Of a DNA stretch of 11,739 nucleotides, positions 6,372-11,739 are shown in pieces. The position numbers and the translations under genes were made by a program. Position 1 is the first letter of the stretch; each line of letters starts with the position of its first letter. Source of the stretch: JBBRFH01 sp038224615. GTDB lineage: Bacteria; Planctomycetota; Phycisphaerae; Tepidisphaerales; Tepidisphaeraceae. Below the pieces are notes generated by a model, which saw only the letters and a list, made by a program, of their open reading frames with translations, was not told the origin of the DNA and searched no databases. The stretch is taken from positions 1-11,739 of the forward strand of contig JBBRFH010000095.1 of assembly GCA_038224615.1 (NCBI GenBank), in the 5' to 3' direction.

Positions 6372-6990
6372 CGGAGATCGATTTCGGCTCGGTGGGGCAG
6401 TGCTGCTGGCACAGCCCGCACCCGATGCACGCCAGCGGCTTCACGACGATCTCCCGCCCCCTGGTATCAATCGCGGCGGTGCCCATGGGGCAGATGTCGA
6501 CGCATTTCTGACAGTCGTCCTCCCCATTGGTCCGCACACAGGTCGACTCGCGCCAGACGGCCGTCCCCATCTTGATGAGGTTCAGCGGCGTGGGAACGAG
6601 CGCGCCACTGGGACAGCTACTCATGCAGTACAAGCCGTCGCACGCCACGCACGCCATCGCGTCGGCGTCGATGTACGGGGCGCTCGTGCCGATCCGGCCG
6701 GTCGCGTCGAGCTTGATTGCCTCGGCCGGGCAGACCTTGACGCACTCGCCGCAGCGGGAGCAGGTATCGAGAAATTTCCGCTCGGCCAACGCGCCCGGTG
6801 GACGAAGCCACACCTTGAGCGAGACGTTCTTCGACGGCGATCCCAGAGCGCGGGTTTCGAGCCGCTCAAGTTCCTTCAGAGTTCGCTCGACGGGCGCGAT
6901 CGCCTGGGCCAGCGGCTTGAGCAACTCGGCCAGGCCTTTACGAAAGAACTGTCGGCGGGCAAGCGGCTTGTCGTCGTCCTTGCCGCTCAT
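6337..6990 (-). CDS. Four-cluster [4Fe-4S] ferredoxin-type protein, NapG/MauM-like
   Basis: This electron-transfer protein of 217 residues has sixteen cysteines arranged as four cluster-binding sets: C77/80/83/87 (CSRCGECVKVCP), C114/117/122/126 (CVACDGLYCMSSCP), C151/160/163/167, and C188/191/194/198 (CIGCGLCQQHCP). The wider spacing in sets two and three is the pattern of the NapG/MauM family. The N-terminus has ARRQFFRKG (11-19), which looks like a twin-arginine motif, but an amphipathic stretch follows rather than a clear hydrophobic core, so export is doubtful. NapG and MauM serve quinol or amine oxidation complexes; no such partner is encoded here, so the real redox partner is unknown. 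The start overlaps the lipoprotein stop as ATGA, implying translational coupling. It is the last gene of the clpP-led run on this strand and ends inside dgkA. Confidence 0.85.
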   Translation of the reverse strand: MSGKDDDKPLARRQFFRKGLAELLKPLAQAIAPVERTLKELERLETRALGSPSKNVSLKVWLRPPGALAERKFLDTCSRCGECVKVCPAEAIKLDATGRIGTSAPYIDADAMACVACDGLYCMSSCPSGALVPTPLNLIKMGTAVWRESTCVRTNGEDDCQKCVDICPMGTAAIDTRGREIVVKPLACIGCGLCQQHCPTEPKSISVIPRAAREPAT

Positions 6991-7652
6991 CGGCGTTGGA
7001 TCACCTGCTGTTGCGTGAACGATCGGCCGGTGAGTTCGTCTACAAACGTCACCTTCAATGTCAGTTCACTCGCGAGCGGCAGATCCTTATCGAACGGACA
7101 TGGCAGCACGTATTCATACAGCAGCCCCTGGCCGTTCCACAGCTTTCGCGCCTCGGCGGTGGAAAAATCCCACTTGCCGACGCGATGGCCGATGCTGGAC
7201 AGGTCGAACGCCTCGACACTCAACGCGCCGGCGGCCTTGAGCTCATCGGAGGCGCCGTCGAAGGGGGTCACGTACACCTTGATCCCGTCTGGACCGGGGT
7301 TCTTCGCATCGGTGTACGCGAAGCCGGTGAGCCGCCCGAGGCGGATGCCGTGCGTCGTGAACAGCGCCTCGATCCGATCGTTCGCGATCGCCGGCTTGAT
7401 CTGTGTCGACCCCTGCAGGGCCTTGATCGTGGCCTGGTCGGCGTCGTGATCGAGCTTCAATCTTGCGATGTCGGCATCGCGTGATGCGATCTGCTTGCGC
7501 AGCTCGATATTGGCCTGGCTCGGCCTTGTGCATCCTGCGACCAGCGCCATCGCAAGCGCCAACAGCGCCAACAGCGCCAGCACGGAGAGGTGATCGCCAC
7601 CCCGTGCGCGTTGGATCGCGGAGGCGAAGTTTCGATCACTCTTTGAATTCAT
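6987..7652 (-). CDS. Predicted lipoprotein with coiled coil, function unknown
   Basis: I do not recognise a family. The protein has 221 residues. After a basic 21-residue start comes a hydrophobic run (about 22-40) built on a short Leu/Ala repeat (DNA 7552-7582), then a lipobox LVAGC with the cysteine at 41. It is therefore probably lipidated and membrane-anchored outside the cytoplasm, and may be a substrate of the Lol system. Residues 49-80 (ELRKQIASRDADIARLKLD and on) form a likely coiled coil. The rest (about 90-221) looks like a folded beta-rich domain ending in a segment that reads like a binding fold (YEYVLPCPFDKDLP, LTLKVTFVDELTG). The start overlaps the clpP1 stop by 17 bp and its stop overlaps the ferredoxin start, so it is co-transcribed. 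A shorter start at V24 is possible but would lose the basic signal region. Confidence 0.75.
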   Translation of the reverse strand: MNSKSDRNFASAIQRARGGDHLSVLALLALLALAMALVAGCTRPSQANIELRKQIASRDADIARLKLDHDADQATIKALQGSTQIKPAIANDRIEALFTTHGIRLGRLTGFAYTDAKNPGPDGIKVYVTPFDGASDELKAAGALSVEAFDLSSIGHRVGKWDFSTAEARKLWNGQGLLYEYVLPCPFDKDLPLASELTLKVTFVDELTGRSFTQQQVIQRR

Positions 7653-8271
7653 CGCCGTTGCCCACGCGGTGCGCGGTCTCGGGGACGCGGTCGATGACCT
7701 TGTCGGCCACGCCGTATTCGACGGCTTCTTCGGCGAACATCCATCGGTTGCGATCGAAGTCGCGGACGATGGTCTCGAACGGCTTGCCGCACCATTCGGC
7801 CATCAGCTTGTAGAGCCGATCGCGCAGGCGAAGCATGTGCTTGGCCTCGATGCCCAGGTCCGTCGCCGGTCCCTGCAGCACGCCGCCGATGAGCGGCTGG
7901 TGGAGCATGACCTGGCTGTTGGGCAGCACGAACCGCTTGCCCTTGGTGCCCGCCGCCAGCAGCGCCGAGCCCATTGAGGCGGCCATGCCGATGCAGGTGG
8001 TGCTGACGTCGCAGCGCAGGAACTTCATCGTGTCGATGATGCCGAACCCCGCGCTGACGCTGCCGCCGGGCGAGTTGAGGTAGAAGTTGATGTCGCTCTT
8101 GGGGTCTTCATTGGAGAGAAACAGCAACTGCGCCTGGATCAAGCTGGCCGACTCGTCGGTGACGGCGCCGGTGAGCATGATGATGCGGTCCTTCAGCAGG
8201 CGCGAGTAGATGTCGTACGCCCGCTCGCCGCGGCCGGTCTTCTCGATGACGATGGGAACTAGTGTGCTCAT
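7636..8271 (-). CDS. clpP: ATP-dependent Clp protease proteolytic subunit (ClpP1)
   Basis: This is a serine peptidase subunit of the cytoplasmic Clp barrel, which degrades proteins fed by ClpX or ClpA/C. It has 211 residues, normal length. The catalytic triad is visible: S99 in GMAASMGS, H124 in MLHQP and D171 in VRDFDRNRW. The substrate-binding NSPGGSVSAG (66-75) and the C-terminal AVEYGVADKVI are typical. The N-terminus ERAYDIYSRLLKDRIIML is the usual start of the mature subunit, so little or no propeptide is present. The ATG at 8271 has no clear Shine-Dalgarno; repeat element C lies directly upstream. A second clpP gene is 83 bp upstream on the same strand, and the lipoprotein gene overlaps the 3' end. 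No clpX or clpC is in the window. Confidence 0.95.
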   Translation of the reverse strand: MSTLVPIVIEKTGRGERAYDIYSRLLKDRIIMLTGAVTDESASLIQAQLLFLSNEDPKSDINFYLNSPGGSVSAGFGIIDTMKFLRCDVSTTCIGMAASMGSALLAAGTKGKRFVLPNSQVMLHQPLIGGVLQGPATDLGIEAKHMLRLRDRLYKLMAEWCGKPFETIVRDFDRNRWMFAEEAVEYGVADKVIDRVPETAHRVGNGDEFKE

Positions 8272-8274
8272 GAA

Positions 8275-8352
8275 TGATCAGTCGATGGTCAACAGTTGAT
8301 ACTCGATAGCAGATGCATGGCTATCGACTCTCAACTATCGACGATCAACTCT
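8275..8352. repeat. Inverted repeat element C (TATCGACT/CAACT family)
   Basis: The core stem is TCGATAGC (8303-8310) with GCTATCGA (8320-8327) around a nine-base loop. It extends outward imperfectly: the left side reads GTCGATGGTCAACAGTTGAT, and the right side, on the other strand, GAGTTGATCGTCGATAGTTG. The words ATCGAC, CAACT and GTTGA recur in it. It fills the gap between clpP2 (stop 8355) and clpP1 (start 8271), so a transcript through both genes would carry a hairpin between them. I recall similar repeated words from other bacterial genomes as spurious RLSTID-like peptides; this was not searched. Confidence 0.75.
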
Positions 8353-8354
8353 CC

Positions 8355-9065
8355 TTATTTCTTCTCTTCAATGTTTCCGATGACTTCGTCACAGATGCCG
8401 TACTGGACGGCGGCCTGGGCGTCGAAGAAGCGGTCGCGTTCGCTGTCCTCGGCGATGCGCTCCTTGGTCTGGCCTGTGCATTCGGCCATGATGGTGATGA
8501 GCGTGTCCTTGGTCTTGAGGATTTCCTCGGCCTGGATCTGGATGTCCGACGACTGCCCGTAGATCCCGCCGAAGGGCTGGTGGATCATCACCTTGGCGTG
8601 CGGGAGGATGTAGCGCTTGCCCTTGGTGCCCGCCATGAACGCCACCGCGCCCCCGGACTCAGCGCGGCCGATGCAGTAGGTCGCGACCGGGCAGGACAGG
8701 AACTTCATGATGTCGTACATCGCCAGCGTGTCGTCGACGACGCCGCCGGGGCTGTTGATGTAGAAGTTGATGTCGTCAGTCTTCTTGATGCTGTGCAGGT
8801 AGAGCATCTGCATGATGACGCGCGACGCGGTCACATGGTTGATCTCGCCGACCAGAAAGATGACGCGGTTTTCTAGGAGCATCTCCTCGAGCGTCATTTC
8901 GCGATAGCGATTCATCCCCGGCCCGGACGGCCCGGGCATCGCCATCGGCATGGCCATGGGATTGCGAGGCGGATACTGCTGGGCCTCGGGTTGTACCGGG
9001 GGTTGGGCGTGCAACGCATAGGCGCGCCAGAAAAGCGGATCGTGGTGTGGGATTTTCGTTGACAT
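8355..9065 (-). CDS. clpP: ATP-dependent Clp protease proteolytic subunit (ClpP2) with Pro/Met-rich N-terminal extension
   Basis: This is a second Clp peptidase subunit of 236 residues. The triad is complete: S137 in GRAESGGA, H162 in MIHQP and D207 in EDSERDRF. The serine motif is unusual; most ClpP have G-x-A-A-S-M-G, whereas here a glutamate precedes the serine and a glycine follows. The substrate groove INSPGGVVDDT (103-113) is normal. Before the usual subunit start (YREMTLEEMLLENRVIFL, from about 54) are some 50 extra residues rich in Pro and Met (PMAMPMAMPGPSGPGM), which could be a propeptide removed on assembly. The ATG at 9065 is supported by GAGGG at 9071-9075, 5 bases upstream, and a promoter at 9104-9132, so the extension is probably translated. 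A start at M51 would have no such support. It may form mixed barrels with ClpP1; this is inference. Confidence 0.93.
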   Translation of the reverse strand: MSTKIPHHDPLFWRAYALHAQPPVQPEAQQYPPRNPMAMPMAMPGPSGPGMNRYREMTLEEMLLENRVIFLVGEINHVTASRVIMQMLYLHSIKKTDDINFYINSPGGVVDDTLAMYDIMKFLSCPVATYCIGRAESGGAVAFMAGTKGKRYILPHAKVMIHQPFGGIYGQSSDIQIQAEEILKTKDTLITIMAECTGQTKERIAEDSERDRFFDAQAAVQYGICDEVIGNIEEKK

Positions 9066-9103
9066 CCATGCCCTCGTTTCAGGGGTTAATTTCGATTCGC
9101 CGG

Positions 9104-9132
9104 ATGCTAGGGTAGGAGCGTGTAAGGGTCAA
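9104..9132 (-). promoter_or_regulatory. Sigma-70-like promoter of the clpP2-clpP1-lipoprotein-ferredoxin run
   Basis: On the minus strand, TTGACC (positions 9132-9127, five of six matches to TTGACA) is followed by a 17-base spacer and TAGCAT (9109-9104, four of six matches to TATAAT). Transcription would start at about 9097, giving a leader of about 30 bases with the GAGGG ribosome site 5 bases before the clpP2 ATG. I see no CIRCE-type inverted repeat or heat-shock sigma-32-like motif, so heat regulation is not supported by sequence. Confidence 0.6.
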
Positions 9133-9190
9133 TCGGACCCGGTGCGTCAGATAACGTTGGTTTTACAACCCCGCGTCACCAACGGGCACT

Positions 9191-9325
9191 GTCATCCTGA
9201 ACGCAGTGAACGATCTACTGGCACAGGCGAGGCCCAGATGCTCTTCGGACGTATCTCGCCGCGGCAAGCAGATCCTTCACTTCGTTCAGGATGACCGGGG
9301 GAGATTCGCCCCCTTCAGGACGACA
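9191..9325. repeat. Inverted repeat element D (GTCATCCTGAACG family)
   Basis: The left arm 9191-9216 (GTCATCCTGAACGCAGTGAA, then CGATCT) and the right arm 9270-9295 are inverted copies that differ at only 2 of 26 positions; 53 bases lie between them. A small GGGGG/CCCCC stem (9297-9301 with 9309-9313) and a degenerate further copy, CTTCAGGACGAC, follow. The element lies downstream of the ftsK stop and upstream of the clpP2 promoter, two genes read in the same direction. I recall this 26-base word, in forms such as GTCATCCTGAGCGAAGCG, as very widespread across bacterial phyla; this was not searched here. It could insulate ftsK transcription from clpP2, but it lacks a T-run. Confidence 0.85.
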
Positions 9326-9343
9326 CGGGGCGTTATCGCTCCG

Positions 9344-11739
9344 CTACTCCGAGATTCCATCTTCGCTGTCGCGTTGCTGGGCGGCCTTGATCTGTTCCCA
9401 CTCGTCGAGCGTGATGGCGGCCTCGCGGGCCTGGCTGCCCTTGTACTCACCGACGATCCCGGCGGCGGCCATCACTTCGATCAGGCGGCTGGCGCGGCTG
9501 TAGCCGATCGTCAGGCGGCGCTGCAGGAGCGACACCGAGCCGCGCTTGGTTTCCAGCACCACCCTGACGGCGTCGTCGAAGAGCGGATCCTTCGCCGCTT
9601 CGTCGTCGATCGCGCCGGTCGAGCGGATCTGCACCAGCTCCGGCTCGTACTGCGCCTCGGCCAGACTCTTGACGATCTTGACGCTCTCGCGGATTTCCTT
9701 GTCGTCGATGAACGTGCCCTGGCTGCGCGTCGGGCGGCTGGCACCGTTGGGCAGGAACAGCATGTCTCCATGGCCGAGCAGGACTTCAGCGCCGTTCTGG
9801 TCAAGCACGATGCGGCTGTCCATTTTGCTGGCGACGCGGAAGGCGATCTTGGTCGGCATGTTGGCTTTGATCAGGCCGGTCACGACCGTCGCCTGCGGAC
9901 GCTGCGTGGCCAACACCAGATGGATGCCGACGGCACGCGCCTTCTGCGAGATGCGGACGATGTGCGCTTCGACTTCCTTGCCGCTGGTCATCATCAGGTC
10001 GGCCAGTTCGTCGACGATGATGATGATGTACGGCAGCTTCTTCGGCACCTTCGCCTCTTCCTCGGGCGTGGTGAGGTTGAAGCGTTCGCGCAGCTCCTCG
10101 ATGGTGAGCTTGTTGTAGTCCTTGATGTTGCGAACGCCGCCTTCGGCGAGGATCTCGTAGCGCTCGTCCATCTTGGTGCAGGCCCATTCCAGCACGCTGG
10201 TGGCCTTGGCGCTCTCGGTGATGACCGGGCACATCAGGTGCGGGATGTCGCGGAAGGGTGCCATTTCGACGACCTTTGGGTCGACAAGAATCAGCTTCAC
10301 CATGTCCGGCCGCTGCGTGTACATGATCGACATGATGATCGTGTTGATGCAGACCGACTTGCCTGAGCCGGTTGTGCCGGCGATCAGGCAGTGGGGCGTG
10401 GCGGCGAGGTCGCAGATGAGCGGCAGGCCGCTGCTGTCCTTGCCCAGGTAGAGTGGGATCTGCATCTTGCTGGTCGCCTCGGGCGCCAGTTGCATCAGAT
10501 CCTTAAGGCGGACCTTCTCCTTCTCCGCGTTGGGCACCTCGATGCCGACCGTGTGCTTGCCCGGCACCGGCGCGACGATGCGGATGGTGACCGCCGCCAG
10601 CGCGCGGGCGATGTCGTTGCTCAGCGCGGTGATGGCGCTCACCTTGATGCCCGGCGCCAGCGTGATCTCGTACATCGTGATCACCGGGCCGGTGTCGATC
10701 TCGACCACGCGGGCCTCGATGTCGAACTCCTTCAGCGCCTGCTCCAGCACGGCGGCCTTGGCGCGGACGTACTCCTCCTGCTGGGCCGAGAAGCCGTGCT
10801 CGGCGTCGGCAAGGCAGTCCCACGCGGGCAACTGGTAATCGCCCAGCTCCTTCGGCGGCGGCGGGGCGAGCTGCTTGGGCTTCTGCGTGCTCGGCAGGCG
10901 AACGAGGATGTCGCGCCTCGGCTCGAGCTTCTTTTGCTCGGCGATGACGGCGGCGGCTTCGACCTCTGATTCGTCGTCGGTCGCATCGTCGTGCGAAATC
11001 AGCGGCGCCTCGGGGATCGTCGCCGCCTCGCTCGGGCCCAGGTCGTTCGGGTCTGCCATTGCCGCGACTTCGTCGGCGGGGAAATGGAGCGCGATTTCGT
11101 CCTCGTCGCCATAGCCGTCGTTGGGCGCCGGCACATACTTAAGGTCCGGCGTATCGGTCGGGGGCGGGGGGATCTTCTTCGTCGATTTTTCGAGCACGAT
11201 CGGAGCATGATCGTCTTCGATCACGCTCACCGGACGTGGGATCGGCGCGCCCTCCGGACGCGTGCGGAACTTCGGCATCTCCGGCAGCTTGGGCAGCTCG
11301 GGGAACTTGAACCGCTTGAGCACCTCGGATGGGACCGAATCGCGCGCGTTGTTGATGGCGGCCGTGAGCATGCCCGGCGCACGCATGACCAGGTCATCGG
11401 CGGCGAGGATGAGGCCGACCAGCATCGCCGTCGCCAGCACCAGCAAGGCGCCGGCGGAATTGAAGTGGACCTTGAGGAAGTGCGCCGAGGCAATCCCCAT
11501 GACGCCGCCGCTGCCTTCGGGCAATCCCGAGTGGCTTCCGCCGGAGAGGGTGTGGACGATCGCGCCGAACCCGACCGCGAGCATCACCATGCCGATGGCG
11601 CGGAGCCAGAAATCGCTGATGCGGTTCTTGGTGACCGCAAGGAACAGGAAAACGGCAGTGAAAAATAACACCGGGTACACCCCCGGCCCGACGGCGTAGC
11701 GGATCCAGTAGCTAACGAACGCGCCGACAGTGCCGCACA
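9344..11739 (-). CDS. ftsK: DNA translocase FtsK/SpoIIIE (5' truncated)
   Basis: FtsK is a septum-anchored, ATP-driven DNA pump that clears and aligns chromosome ends during division. The frame is open to the window edge, so the start and probably the first membrane segment are missing; 797 residues are visible. The GTG at 11680 is not the true start, because the reading frame continues upstream with a further membrane-like stretch. Visible parts in order: hydrophobic segments to about residue 140, a Pro/acidic linker (about 190-320), then the motor. The motor has Walker A GTTGSGKS (10355-10378), LILVDPK (10273-10294) and the Walker B VDELADLM (about 9992-10015). The C-terminal gamma-type winged-helix domain (about 9400-9560, with LTIGYSRASRLIEVMAAAG) recognises polar DNA guide sequences in known FtsK and contacts XerD. 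All motor motifs are intact. It is the last gene on this side; repeat D lies downstream. Confidence 0.95.
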   Translation of the reverse strand, partial: CGTVGAFVSYWIRYAVGPGVYPVLFFTAVFLFLAVTKNRISDFWLRAIGMVMLAVGFGAIVHTLSGGSHSGLPEGSGGVMGIASAHFLKVHFNSAGALLVLATAMLVGLILAADDLVMRAPGMLTAAINNARDSVPSEVLKRFKFPELPKLPEMPKFRTRPEGAPIPRPVSVIEDDHAPIVLEKSTKKIPPPPTDTPDLKYVPAPNDGYGDEDEIALHFPADEVAAMADPNDLGPSEAATIPEAPLISHDDATDDESEVEAAAVIAEQKKLEPRRDILVRLPSTQKPKQLAPPPPKELGDYQLPAWDCLADAEHGFSAQQEEYVRAKAAVLEQALKEFDIEARVVEIDTGPVITMYEITLAPGIKVSAITALSNDIARALAAVTIRIVAPVPGKHTVGIEVPNAEKEKVRLKDLMQLAPEATSKMQIPLYLGKDSSGLPLICDLAATPHCLIAGTTGSGKSVCINTIIMSIMYTQRPDMVKLILVDPKVVEMAPFRDIPHLMCPVITESAKATSVLEWACTKMDERYEILAEGGVRNIKDYNKLTIEELRERFNLTTPEEEAKVPKKLPYIIIIVDELADLMMTSGKEVEAHIVRISQKARAVGIHLVLATQRPQATVVTGLIKANMPTKIAFRVASKMDSRIVLDQNGAEVLLGHGDMLFLPNGASRPTRSQGTFIDDKEIRESVKIVKSLAEAQYEPELVQIRSTGAIDDEAAKDPLFDDAVRVVLETKRGSVSLLQRRLTIGYSRASRLIEVMAAAGIVGEYKGSQAREAAITLDEWEQIKAAQQRDSEDGISE

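Noticed and set aside
617..9325. CRISPR array or phage attachment sites in the repeated gaps
   Set aside because: No regularly spaced direct repeats with unique spacers, no cas genes, no integrase and no tRNA target.
9296..9343. Rho-independent terminator for ftsK at the GGGGG/CCCCC stem
   Set aside because: Only a 5-bp stem and no following T-run on the minus strand; it belongs to the repeat D cluster.
9206..10366. Plus-strand open frame of 386 codons opposite ftsK
   Set aside because: It starts inside repeat D and then reads the antisense of the FtsK motor; composition is typical of a shadow frame.
9344..11680. GTG at 11680 as the real ftsK start
   Set aside because: The same frame stays open to the window edge and encodes more membrane-like sequence, so the gene is truncated by the window.

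Overview
The window is a dense stretch of high-GC bacterial chromosome of ordinary, mostly housekeeping character. Several features point to a planctomycete, most likely the Phycisphaerae or a related lineage. These are a LysRS tail followed directly by a LolC/LolD-type exporter, tandem clpP genes, a stand-alone MshEN domain, an FtsK with a long Pro/acidic linker, and gaps filled with short inverted repeats. This placement is inference from gene style, not from a marker gene. No phage, plasmid, transposase, CRISPR, rRNA or tRNA was seen.

Layout, + strand, left to right: the 3' part of lysS (1-655); repeat element A, which runs into the lysS stop; a LolC/E-type permease (703-2133) and its LolD ATPase (2146-2835); repeat element B; ilvE (2930-3808); and a PD-(D/E)XK nuclease-like, MmcB-like gene (3915-4670). 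This last gene converges on, and overlaps by 37 bp, a minus-strand gene for a free-standing MshEN domain (4634-5086). A divergent 144-bp gap with a structured hairpin leads to an endonuclease/exonuclease/phosphatase-fold hydrolase. Its best start is a CTG at 5231, lying in a 14-bp tandem duplication. The hydrolase overlaps dgkA (5991-6371) by 8 bp.

The minus strand from 9065 back to 6337 reads clpP2, repeat element C, clpP1, a lipoprotein, then a four-cluster ferredoxin. The last three overlap, so this is probably one operon. It is driven by a good sigma-70-like promoter at 9104-9132. The ferredoxin end overlaps the dgkA end by 35 bp. Repeat element D lies between that promoter and the stop of ftsK (9344 to the window edge, minus strand, 5' end missing).

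Functional themes are lipoprotein export (Lol), branched-chain amino acid transamination, envelope lipid phosphate recycling (DgkA), protein quality control (two ClpP subunits), chromosome segregation (FtsK) and possible c-di-GMP sensing (MshEN). I found no convincing undescribed multi-gene system. The most unusual signal is non-coding: four different families of short inverted-repeat elements, one in each of four gaps, in a region where other neighbouring genes overlap. One of them has become the C-terminal tail of LysRS.
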